In this document: positions 34,201-45,900 of the stretch, piece after piece
Layout: every line of letters starts with the position of its first letter
How positions within the stretch are numbered: the first letter of the stretch is position 1
DNA from: Pterobdella sp. o SKG-2022
Lineage: Eukaryota > Annelida > Clitellata > Hirudinida > Piscicolidae
Length of the DNA: 64,000 nt
Reading direction: 5' to 3'
NCBI GenBank assembly: GCA_964035795.1
Contig: OZ038321.1
Coordinates: 3,144,721-3,208,720 of the forward strand
Notes under the pieces: generated by a model
The model's database searches: none
What the model saw: only the letters and a program-made list of their open reading frames with translations
What the model was told of the DNA's origin: nothing
Program-made: the position numbers and the translations under genes

Positions 34201-34250
34201 TTAAAAATGGCAATCATTTGATGGGTCGGTAGCAAAATTTATAATAATAA
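31201..34250. other. Intergenic between Pumilio and the LINE
   Basis: AT-rich, mostly without structure. One copy of the dispersed 'cctgtgaaacctatcagtta' repeat at 31225-31275, a possible LINE 3' remnant near 31930 (VTGAYTAL-stop), short TA runs near 32225, and a GATGATG microsatellite at 33543-33675. No exon supported. Confidence 0.5.
33543..33675. repeat. GAT/GATGAG microsatellite
   Basis: ATGATGATG with GAGGATG variants for about 130 bases; the methionine/arginine ORF over it is an artefact. Confidence 0.9.
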
Positions 34251-34441
34251 TAACAATAATAGTAATAAATAGAAATAATAATAAAAATAAAATTGGAAAT
34301 AATAATAAAAATGAAATTAATAATAATAAGTGTTAGTATTAATACAAATAATAATAATGATATTAAAAATAATAACAATAATAATAATGATAATAATAAA
34401 AATAATAATAGTGATAATAATAATAATGATAATAATGTTCT

Positions 34442-35905
34442 ATGGTCGATAAAATGTCCGCCATCACAAATATTATTTCCGAGATTGATAGAATACAGAC
34501 AGCGCTCAGCAAATTACGTAGCAATGTCTTGGACTTTTTAAAGTCTGAGAAGCCCTCGGTTCCCAAAAAAAGAGGGCGAAAACCGAAGACGACTACATCT
34601 TCAAGATCTCAATCAGCAATCCATACTTCCTCGACCATTTTATCTTTATCTTTCTGTTCGACCATTCCATCTCTTTCAATTACTTCTCTTTCTACCTTTC
34701 CTCCAGCTACCACCTTCTTCTCAACTAGCTCATTTTCAACCACCTCTTCGACTAGTTCAACTTCAACCATCTCTTCGACTAGTTCATCTTCAACCATCTC
34801 TTCAACTAGTTCATCTCCAACCACCTCTTCGACTAGTTCATCTCCTATTACTACTTCATCTTCATCAACCTCAGCTTCAACAACTTCTTCAACTTCATCT
34901 ACAAGCAAGACATCTTCAACCTCTTCACTTTCTGCTTCTACAACTACTTCATCGCTTAGTTCAATTAATAATTTTCCATCATTAATTTCCCTAGAATCAT
35001 TCACACCAACCAATTCAACCACATCTATTCTTAATACTAACTCATCTCAACCTACTTAAAGCACTATTGTCAAATCAAAAAACATGCACACTCTCTCTCA
35101 TCCATCCACTAACAAAATTTCACACTCACTCTTCCCCATCCAACATAAAATCCCTTCTATTGAAAAAATCTCACCCATTATTAAATATTCCACCAAAGTT
35201 ATCTCAACCACAGGTGAGACTTTTAGTGAATTGTGCAGGAGATTGGTTTCGTCCATCAACTTTTCACAACAAGCCTTTAAATCTCTTCCTAAGCATGTTC
35301 GAGAGTCTACTGATGCTGTTGTCTGGAAAGCTGACTCTGCTGATTCACTCAAGGATGGCAAACTTTTCCTTTCTTCTCTTCCCAACATACGCCTCCACGA
35401 CCCAGTTTTTTTGAATCCAACAATCACCCTCTTGGGTCTACCGACATGGGTTACTAATGAGGAACTTGAAACCTCTTTCAATCTCCTTTTTCCATCTGTT
35501 GATCCCAGTGCTTTCCATGCCTTTAAGCACAGGCCGAACGCACGAGACCCTTCTACTCGTGACTGACTTATCCAAGTTCCAACCAATGTTTTTCCCATGC
35601 TGAACAAGTCCAAGAATGTACATCTCCCTTTTGGTAGATTCCCTTTCCACTCTCGCATCCATCCAACTAGATGTCTGAATTGTGAGACTTATGGTCATAG
35701 CATATCTAAGTGCCAAAATCCTAGAGTATGTGAGCACTGCGGCAAAGACCATTCGTCTGACAACTGCCCTGAAACCTTTCCTTCCTTTTGTGTTCCCTGC
35801 TTTAAATCAAAGCGCTCTTGCCACGACCACGTCACAACATCCTTCTTTTGTCTTTTTTATAGACAACAAGTGCGACTCAAGATGGGACGTACGGCTTGGG
35901 AATGA
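34442..35905 (+). pseudogene. LINE ORF1-like region (AT-hook, S/T-rich, zinc knuckles)
   Basis: The first ORF (205 residues) opens with a possible coiled segment, carries the AT-hook-like PKKRGRKPKTTT, then a long S/T-rich repeat, and stops at 35059. A second frame continues (35084-35566) and after a stop resumes at 35597 with CLNCETYGHSISKC (C-x2-C-x4-H-x4-C) and CEHCGKDHSSDNC knuckles. These domains bind nucleic acid in LINE ribonucleoproteins. Antisense ORFs over it are shadows. Confidence 0.8.
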
Positions 35906-36440
35906 CGGTCAGCCTCTCATCCTAAAGTCCACAATGTACCTTTGTTTACTAAATTCGCTCCTCAATCCTAGGTCTACTTGTAAAAAATCTTCTATTATAC
36001 TCGATACTATCCTTTCTCTTAAACTTGAATTTATTGCTTTGACGGAAACTTGGTTTCTTGAAAACACAGACGATGTCACAAAATATGACATTGTGCCTCA
36101 AGGCTTTCATGTCTTGCACTCACACCGACCCATTGGTAAACGAGGTGGAGGTATTTCTGTAATTTCCAGAAACTCCATTAGATTGGATGCCATTAAATCC
36201 CCGTCTCACTCTTCTTTTGAATCATTGACAGCCAAAGTGTCTTTTTCGTCACACTGTTTGTTTTTATCGGTGATCTACCGTCCTCCAAACACCGGCAATT
36301 TTATCGGCGAACTCACGTCTCATCTCTATTTCCTTTATTCTCTTTCTTCAAATTTTATATTGGCTGGTGATTTCAACACCCCAAATTGTACGTCTCATGA
36401 CAACCCGTTTAGTGCTCTTTTACGTAAGTCTAGCACATAG
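35900..36440 (+). pseudogene. LINE endonuclease domain
   Basis: Apurinic/apyrimidinic endonuclease motifs: FIALTETWFLE (catalytic glutamate), GGGISVI, VIYRPPNTGNF and ILAGDFNTPN. The C-terminal SDH motif is missing, so the domain is truncated by deletion or frame shift near 36440. Confidence 0.85.
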
Positions 36441-36533
36441 ACTTTCCCACCCACAGACTTGCTAACATCCTTGACCTCATCATTACTCTAAAACCTAACA
36501 GTCATCTCATACAAGAAATCAGCAGAAAAACTT

Positions 36534-37790
36534 TTGAAAGATCTCAGACCTATCCATAATACACTAACTAACCTTTCTGATGTTCTAGTTGAAGAGTTTC
36601 TTACAACAATGAACAACTCTTTTCAATCACTTATCGACCACCATGCCTCTTTTCGCACCCACATCTTTCGCCCCAGCAGTCACTCCCATCACAAGCTATT
36701 CACTGACGCCATTGCCGCCAAAAGAAAAAGACGAAAACTTGAGAGAAAAATTTCCTTATTGTTAAGGTCATCCAAGCCTGTTCCAGCCAGTCTTCTTGCT
36801 GCCCTCAAGGAATCTCGTAAGACTGCTCGCACTCTCATCTTTAAATCCCGTGCTGATTATTTTAACAACATGCTTGCATCTGTCAAGCCAAGCCCGAAAG
36901 TTTTTTGGAAAACTGCCAAATCCATCCTACATAGATTTCCTCCTTCTCCGCCACGCAGCTCTTCAGAAGCTATCAATCTTGTGAATACCTTTAGTAGCTT
37001 TTTTAAAGAGAAAATCGCTCTTATTCACAAATCTTTGCCAACGTCCATTTTACGCTGCACAGACCCTATTCTACCAAACAATCGAACACCACTCTCTTAT
37101 TTTTCATTTGTCAGTATTGAAGAAGTGAGTAGACTAATTAGCTCTTACCCAACAAATCTTCTTCATTAGACTTAATCCCACACCCACTTAAAAACGCTTT
37201 TCTCGCCTCTTTGCTTCAATAATTTCCAAACTTACCAACTTGTCTTTTTCACAAGCAATATTCTCCGCCTCCTTTGAAACACACAAGTTCTCCCTTTGCT
37301 TAAAAAAGGCAATTTGGACCGTTCCATTCCTTCGAACTACCGCCCTATTTCTAACTTGAGCACCATTTCAAAAATTATCGAAAGACTCGTTCATTCCAGA
37401 ATAACTTCTCACGTTTTATCATCTACTAATTTTAATCCTTTCCAATCAGCATATCGCAAGCACCACTCAACAGAAACCTCACTCTTACGCATCACTGACT
37501 TCAATATTTCTGATCTCGCTCTTACCTTTCTCAACGTTCTCGGTTCGTTAAAATGGACAATTTCACTTCTCTTACATCACTCAACTCAGGCGTGCCGCAG
37601 GGCTCCGTTCTGGAACCAATCCTCTTCTCTCTTTATACATCACCCATGTGTAGCATTATTCCCGCTCTAAACTCCTGGTTTTCCCAAAGCCAACTGAAAC
37701 TAAACCCTATTAAGATTGAGGTGATGTTTGTCGGCAGCTCTCGTCTTCTAGCAAAATACAATCTCCTTTCTGTGGTAACTCTGTCTTGAT
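36534..37790 (+). pseudogene. LINE reverse transcriptase, catalytic motifs deleted
   Basis: The connector carries KLFTDAIAAKRKRRKLERKI and FKSRADYFNNML. RT motifs SNYRPISNLSTISKIIERLV and FQSAYRKHHSTETSLL are present, but the motif A aspartate segment is missing before NSGVPQGSVLEPILFSLY (motif B), and YADD (motif C) is absent between it and LNSWFSQSQLKLNPIK. Without A and C the enzyme cannot work. Confidence 0.85.
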
Positions 37791-38145
37791 CGTTTGCACT
37801 GGCTACCTGTCTCCCAAAAATGCAAGTTTAAATTACTTTGGCTCATTGCATGCACTCTCAAGCTTGAACAACCTGCTTATCTTTTTGATCTTTTGTCAAT
37901 CAGACATACACGTCAACCACTCAGATCTTTGCACTCTGGTCTCCAGCTTCATCAACCTGTTGCTTCAGGCTTGTTTACTAGTCGCTCTTTTTCTCACCAG
38001 GCTTCACGTCTGTGAAATTCACTTCCTTCTAACTTGTGCTCATCGCCTTCTTTCATGAACTTTCGCAAACTTTTGAAAACTCATTTATACCATAAACATC
38101 CCCAGTCATGGTCTCTTACAAACCTTGAGTGCCTTTGAAGCAATC
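37786..38145 (+). pseudogene. LINE C-terminal LHWLPV domain
   Basis: LHWLPVSQKCKFKLL, then RQPLRSLHSGLQLHQPV, WNSLPSN and FRKLLKTHLYHKH in slightly shifted frames. This is the hallmark C-terminus of CR1/L2-like LINEs, and fixes the 3' end of the element just before the AAT tail. Confidence 0.85.
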
Positions 38146-38175
38146 TTGAATTGATAACTGTGGGCTGTAAAAATC

Positions 38176-38470
<295 letters not shown>

Positions 38471-38991
38471 AGTGATAGTATTAATACAAATAAAAATAAT
38501 AATAAATAACAATAAATATGCTTCTGAAGCAAATTTCGTTAATAAAAATTATAATAATAAAAATAATAAATAACGAAACTAATGATAAAGGACAATAATA
38601 AATAGTAAAAAAAATAATAAAAATAATTAATAACGAATATTATCATAATAAATATTAATAATATTATTATTATTATTAAAAAGGTAAATTAAAAAAAAAA
38701 ATAATAATAATAATAAAATAATAAACAATAATAATAAAGCTAAGCGAGTCGCAAGCTCGAAGCGAATCAAGCGAATCCCACTCGTGACAAAATCCTCCAA
38801 GTGATATGAGGCCAGTTTCAATACCAGTTAAAAATGAACTTCGCGATGAAAAATAACAAGAGAAAAATATGTTGCCATGGTCTGTTGGAAAACTTAGAAA
38901 TCAGTATTTGATGTTGTTTGAATATGTTTTAAATTTCTTTTTTTTTAGACCACCCTTCCACATTTCTTCAGTGGTATGCGTACAAAAGATC

Positions 38992-39908
38992 GATTGGTTA
39001 ATAAAGGTATTGATTGGTTACCTATGATTGGTTAATGAAGGTATAGTTTGGTTACCTATGATTGGTTAATGAAGGTATAGTTTGGTTACCTATGATTGGT
39101 TAATGAAGGTATAGTTTGGTTACCTATGATTGGTTAATGAAGGTATAGTTTGGTTACCTATGATTGGTTAATGAAGGTATAGTTTGGTTACCTATGATTG
39201 GTTAATGAAGGTATAGTTTGGTTACCTATGATTGGTTAATGAAGGTATAGTTTGGTTACCTATGATTGGTTAATGAAGGTATAGTTTGGTTACCTATGAT
39301 TGGTTAATGAAGGTATAGTTTGGTTACCTATGATTGGTTAATGAAGGTATAGTTTGGTTACCTATGATTGGTTAATGAAGGTATAGTTTGGTTACCTATG
39401 ATTGGTTAATGAAGGTATTGATTGGATACCTATGATTGGTTAATGAAGGTATTGATATGTTAGCTATGATTGGTTACCTATAATTGGTTAATGAAGGTAT
39501 TGATTGGATACCTATGATTGGTTAATGAAGGTATTGATATGTTAGCTATGATTGGTTACCTATGATTGGTTAATGAAGGTATTGATTGGATACCTATGAT
39601 TGGTTAATGAATGTATAGATTGGTTACCTATGATTGGTTAATGAAGGTATTGATTGGATACCTATAATTGGTTAATGAAGGTATTGATATGTTAGCTATA
39701 ATTTGTTACCTATAATTGGTTAATGAAGGTATTGATTGGATACCTATGATTGGTTAATGAAGGTATTGATATGTTAGCTATGATTGGTTACCTATAATTG
39801 GTTAATGAAGGTATTGATTGAATACCTATGATTGGTTAATGAATGTATAGATTGGTTACCTATGATTGGTTAATGAAGGTATTGATTGGATACTTATAAT
39901 TGGTTAAG
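38992..39908. repeat. 34-bp satellite array
   Basis: Monomer starts 'gattggttaatgaaggtata' and continues 'gtttggttacctat'. The first half (about 39026-39420) is 11-12 nearly identical copies; the second half has variants (GATTGGATACC, GATATGTTAGC) organised in an 82-base higher-order unit at 39454, 39536, 39686 and 39768. The BK reading frame runs into its right end. Confidence 0.97.
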
Positions 39909-39997
39909 GTACGTAAAAGAAAAGATTTATAACCACTTGATGAGGATTTGACGTTGAACGGGTTGGGATAGATGTTGCCTGGACTCAAACAGAAACA
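39860..39997 (-). CDS. slo: BK last exon, ending inside satellite DNA
   Basis: Acceptor TATCCAG|TGT, phase 0. [20 protein letters not shown] takes the place of VFVLMQFDPG after the RCK2 core; the end [18 protein letters not shown] is read from 34-bp satellite units. A possible donor TTAC|GTACCT at 39911 could instead join a further exon. Confidence 0.65.
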   Translation of the reverse strand, partial: CFCLSPGNIYPNPFNVKSSSSGYKSFLLRTLTNYKYPINTFINQS

Positions 39998-42900
39998 CTG
40001 GATAGAAGGAATGGATTTAACGGTTAACAGTGAAAGATTCAAGTAATTAATCGAAATAAGAGTTTAAAAGAGGATGGTTTGATTATTTTATAGATTTATT
40101 TATTGCAGTGAAATGGTTTATCATTCTTTTGAAAATTAAAAAAAACAATTAAAAAAAATAAAACAAATTATTTTTAAATAATTATACAACTTATAGACCA
40201 AAAAATTATTCAAAAAAGCTTTCTATCACCAATATAAATATACCAAGTTTTTTGAGCACTTCTAGTATTATATAAAGCAAGAAGCTTTTCGTTAACAGTG
40301 TAACATACTTGGAAATGTTACATTGCTAACAAAAAGCATCGTATTTTATAATAAAAACTATTAGCACTCAAACATTTTGCTATGTAACTTTGGCTCGAAA
40401 ATCCCAAAAACAACTCCAAGTTCAACCCACCTTATCGTATTTTGACAGCATGAAATCATTGGGCGGGTTAGTGATGACGTATCTCCTCAAGCCAGCCAAT
40501 TGCATTGCTTCACAAATCCTGTACAAGCCTTCAATGGAAGGTAAGGTTGGTTACTATAGAGATAATGGTAATAGTAATAGCGATAATAATAATTTGAAAT
40601 AATGATAACGATAAAAACAACTACACAAGTACTTAAAAATGTTATTTTGTTAACGAAAAAGCTTTTTATTTTAACAAAATTTATTAGTGTGCTTAAATGT
40701 GCTCGTTCCATTGTGGCTAGTGGAAAATCACCAAGCTAAATGGACATCTTCAAAATGGACAAACGCACCAATACATAGAATAATAATAATGATAATGAAA
40801 AAGTCAATAAAAACTACACAAAAAAACTGAAAACATCTCTAAAAGTACGAACGCACCAATACATAGAGTGTCATAATTCCTCAGAAGGTGAACAAAGAGC
40901 TCTTCGTATGTTTTATTCTGAGAGATGAGTTTTATTATAATAGAAAAAATTCCATTGTAAGACCAGATATTTTGACGTGAAAGTTTCGAGAAATTAATTG
41001 TTGAAAATACGGTGAGGTGTCTACAAAGTTTCATGACCGGTTGAAACAGTTTGAACTTACAATGAACTGCGAAAAATGTTCGTCTGCGAGGGAAAACTGC
41101 GCCACTCGGCATCGTTTTCTGTTTTTTATCAGTTCTGCGGTCACCTCTCCGCTCTCTAGTGTCATTCCTTAGTGTTATATGAGGTAAGTTAATTAGTTAG
41201 TCATTCCTTTGTAAGAAGATTAATCAACAGAAATTGATACAAAACATTGTATTGTAAAGAGAAGAAGAGATTGGTTAGTTTAATAAACCAATACAAAATA
41301 AGAAGATTTTTAACGCTATTAATTTTCATTAAAATGAAGCTTTCCCTTAGCAATGCGACATTTTCAAGTGTAATAGAAACAAACACTAAGGTTTGTTGAG
41401 AAACTTAATACACGAAGCTTTTCGTAAGAGTATCTTACATTATCTAGTGTGAACACTAGATAATTGTTACACTAGATAATGTAAGATACTCTTACGAAAA
41501 GCTTCGTGTATTAAGTTTCTCAACAAACCTTAGTGTTTGTTTCTTTTATATTGATTTCCGGCTATTTTACATCAACATTTACAAGTGTGATACATGAAAA
41601 CGTTGCCAATAAAAAGCTTGGTATTTTCATCAAAACTATTAAGGTTCATGAATCTCTTTTTATTGTGACTCACGAAATCAATAAAAAAATAATAATAACA
41701 ACAAAAAAAAATCTAAAAATGCTTCACTTCCTCAAAGTCACCTTTGGTGTTTTATAATACTTTTCAACAAAAATATCAAATGTAAGAAACTTTTCAAAAG
41801 TATAGCCTCACCAAAAAACATTACCATATGAACATTGTAGTTGATGTGGTGTAAACCAACCTTCAGCTAGGATCTGTTCAAGTTCAGGTGTGGAACCCCC
41901 AGTTATTAGAGAGCGAATCAATGTCACAGAGTTTTTGCTAAAGTAGGCCTTTAAGGACATAGAGGAATATTAAGTTAGCGCTTAATTTGGTTAATATTTG
42001 ATTATTTTGAAAATATAAGAGCAACTGATTATTATTCTACTATTTTGATTGAATTATAGAAATATTTAATTTTTATTTGATTTAGCTCAAATATTGGAAT
42101 TACCAAAAAAAAGTTAAACGAACTAAATGCGATAAATAAATGTCAAATTCTTTAAAAAATCATCCCATCAAAAACTTAAACTCGTAAGGATTTTTTAGCT
42201 TAGATTAACTTATATCTAAATTCCATGAATAAAATTAAAGACATTTCAAAACCCTACTGAGCTCATCAGAGAGTCCAGAACACTGGCAGTGAATGCGGTA
42301 CCGCAGGCGAAAGGTGGAGACAAGTACGTCTCTTCTACTGGGTTGTCTCCTATATCCTGTTCCACATACTGTATGTTCGAGTCGTTTTCTGTGAGGTTTG
42401 TGTGTTTCATAACGTTGTATCAGTTTAAATAAAAATACTGAAATTAGTAGTAGTAGTAGAAGTAGTAGTTGTAGTAGAAGTAGTAGTTGTAGTAGTAGTG
42501 GTAGTGTTATTTTGATGTTTGTAGTGTTGTCTCAGACTCCCTAATGATACACTGTGTTGCATCAGTTCATGTGAAGAGAACACAGTAGTTGTGATGTTGT
42601 GGTGTTGTGCGTTGTTACTGGGCTTGTGATATATTGTTTTGTGAAGTTTCCATTGTGTTTTTATGGCGAAGTTTAATGCTGCTAAATTCTGCCTCAAGTT
42701 ATACAGAAGAAACTGTTTTTAGGCTTATATCAAATATTTTAATGTTGTCATGGTGTGTCTGAATTCCCATAAAAGATATACTTTTGTATTGTTGCTTTAG
42801 TTTATGAGAGACTACATTTTTCAGTTTTATTTGAGTGTAGAAAAAACTAGATCGTACAGTTTTGCATGTGTATAGCGAGTTTTCTCTATAATTGCCAACT

Positions 42901-45900
42901 TCTCTGTACAAGCTTACAAGTTCACCTATTCTTTACATCACTATAACATGTTTTAAAGAAACCCTTAACTAGTTTTTCAAATGTTTATTCAGTGATCAAT
43001 TAATTCATTATAAAATGTCTCTAAAGATGTAATTGCCATTTATTTATTCTCACGTATCATGGTAAGGCTGAACTTACCGAAAATTTAAGCTATTTTTGCT
43101 TAATAAATGTACTAAAAATCTTTTATAATATCGGCGTTAAACATTGTTGAATATCGTCATATATATCTATAAATATATATCTGATATAAAACATAGTTAC
43201 CAAGCTCCGTTATCATGGTGATGTCCGACCCTCTTGCCACACCTCCTGCCTTCGAAGCTTTCTTGAACTCTGAGCGATAATATTTTATGAATTACTAAAT
43301 AGTCTTATAAGTTATAAGTAGCTAAGTTAGCATTATAAGTTACGAATACCTAATTAGGGTAGTGATGAAAGACACAATTGTATGAAAATCAAACGCGAAT
43401 TATGTATTAAATGAAGTTAGGGAAGCTCTTCGTGAAATATTCTTACATTCTTAAGAGACTTATCAACTCAACGACAGGAAGGTATATCTCACTTGAGAAT
43501 GTGAGTTCCATTTAGGAAAAGCTTCGTGTTACTTAGTTATTAAAAGTGTATCATCCTTCTTTTAGGATTCTTAGCTCAGTGGTTAAAGCGTTTGGGGGTT
43601 AAACCTAAAGTTAAGATGTTTAAACCCCGGTCTGAGCAGTGTCAAATGGTTTTTATTATCTCATTAACGCTATAAAAATAAACGTTTGTTGCTTTTATTT
43701 AATTTTTCTCTTCTAATTCATTGGTTTTCGCGCCGGCAGTCTGATCGATATTTATTGATGGTGTTGAAAATAAAAATAAAATAAACGTTTTTCATCAACA
43801 AATGATCAATCAATACAATTTAATATGTTTTTTTTTATAAAACGTACCAAGTTAATATAATAAATATTTATATAGCGCTTTTTAGTGTTACTCAAAACTC
43901 AATATTTTATAAAACTAATAATTTAATAATATAATTTATATAACACCTAGTCAACATATTGCCTATTTCAAAAATTTATTTATAAAAAAAATCTGTTCAG
44001 GAGTTATCATAATTTTTTAAAAATTTTTTAAGATTTGAAGTACAAAGTCTCTAACAACTATTAAAACTACACCGCGTCTGCCCGTACACCTCAGCTGGTA
44101 GAGCAAATTACTAATTATCTAAAGTTACCGGGTTCGATCCCGCGTGGGCCGACAATTAGCATCGGTTCCACAACATTTACAGATGTATTTGTAGCAAGCG
44201 CTTTGAGCTATAAGAAAAAGCGCTTTATACATACCGCATTATATTACCATGAAACTATCCTTTCTTAACTTATTATGGTAAGGCTATACTTAACGAAATT
44301 TCTAGCTGTTTCCGCTTAATTAAGGTGTCATAAAACTGTCATAAATTAATGTGGAAAACTTTGAGTACACAAAAATGTCTACAAAAACTAAAAATGTGGT
44401 TATAGTGGCAGACACTTCTACAGATTCTGAGTCTCATAAACTAAATTATAACGTCAAACACTAGAAATCCAATTATGATAATTATTCGTGGTGTTTAAAA
44501 AGCACATGTCTATTGATTAAGATGAATTTCTTATTAATTTCCCATGTTAGATCAACTAATACATTTGGTTGTACCATTTCCTTCTTCAATATTTCCATTC
44601 TTTTAAGGTTTTTTTCTTTAAAAACCTCACGATGGTTTTCCAATAAATCGAAAAGTTCCGTAATCAACTTTTGAACATCACTGTGTGATAGTTTGCCTCA
44701 GCAACTCAACAACTGTTTACTATTATTGTTTTAACGATGTAATCTAATGTAATGCGCTATTTATAAAGCGCTTTTTCTTGTAGATCAAAACTTTTACTAC
44801 AAATTTAATGTAGCAAAAACACATTATGGAACAGGTGCTAATTGTTGGCCCACTCGGGATCGAACCCGGTAATTAGATAATTAGTCTAATGCTCTAGCAG
44901 CTGAGCTATTTGGGCTGATAAGCATTAAATAGTTTAATAACTAATTAATTTTCTATTTCATGAGTACTATATAAACTAATAGTAAGAAAATATTATTGAA
45001 ATACTTTAAATAATTAGAAGTATTTGGAAATATTATTGTTATTGCTGACTATAGATTTAGACAGAAAAATCATTAAATGAAAACACTGATTTGTTGCAAT
45101 GAATATTTAGAGAAATCTTTATTGATAAAAATGTTTTCTTTTTTAACTAAAAACTCGAAAATATTTGAATTTATCATTTTTTCGAAGCTTTTCGATATAT
45201 TCTTTATCATCATCAGGTAATTGAGATAAATATCGAAAAGCTTTGTCAAAGCAAAATGTTTAAATATTGTCGAGCTTTTATGATTCACATATATCATCAT
45301 TATTATAACGTTGAATATAGAAAAAAAAGCTAACTATTATTTAGAGCAAAGTTTTTAGGAGTCAGAGAGCCGAAAAGCATAGCTCTAACGTTGAGGGAGC
45401 ACAGGATATTCTCTTTATCCATCAAAGTTCCATTTTCTGAAGATGCTTTCTTAGCCGATAAAACAACGCAGCAATGGCTTTGGTTGATATTGACGTTTCT
45501 AAGGAGTGTTCTGTTCAGAGGAGACCCCTGTTTTGTTTGGGATGCGTTGTTTGTGTTGTTTTGTGTTGTGTGAGTTGCGTTGTTAGAGTTGGACTTTTTG
45601 TGTTGTGTTGCTTAAGTTGTATTTTGAACGTGGAAAAGAAGATATAGGAATCAGTGATTTAAAATGGTTATACAATTGTAAAGATAGTTTTGAACTTCTT
45701 ATATAGATGAACTAAAATAGGTCATATTGGAATTATTACAATGAAACTTTGAAATAGTTTATTTTTAAAATTAATCTTTTAGTACGCACTATTATGCAGT
45801 CGTTAAAAACTTGGTACTTTGTTAAAACTTGAATAGTTATCTTCAGTTACGTCTAAGAATTAAAAGGGTTTCAATTTTTGCATTAAAATTTCATTAGTAA

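Larger units (their letters stand above)
34442..38170 (+). mobile_element. CR1/L2-type non-LTR retrotransposon, defective
   Basis: Ordered LINE parts on the plus strand: an ORF1-like protein with AT-hook and zinc knuckles, an apurinic-type endonuclease, a reverse transcriptase with gaps, and the C-terminal LHWLPV block typical of CR1/L2/Rex1 elements. It ends at a long (AAT)n tract (38170-38470) and is preceded by AAT-rich DNA (34250-34440). Several frame shifts and deletions make it non-functional. Confidence 0.9.
43270..45334 (-). other. BK intron with SINE pair and foldback
   Basis: Contains the 43402 foldback, the degenerate tRNA-like sequence at 43566, and SINE copies 1 and 2. A small hairpin-core pair lies at 45180-45250. 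No exon candidate. Confidence 0.6.

Noticed and set aside
34609..35752. Three antisense ORFs of 104-186 codons
   Set aside because: Opposite strand of the LINE ORF1 region; low complexity or mirror images of the S/T-rich coding sequence.
38992..39908. CRISPR-like array
   Set aside because: Direct tandem units without unique spacers, in a eukaryotic genome; a satellite.
40804..41112. 102-codon minus-strand ORF
   Set aside because: A mixture of intron and two BK exons; only its [18 protein letters not shown] part is real, and the exon at 41061-41167 is read in another frame.
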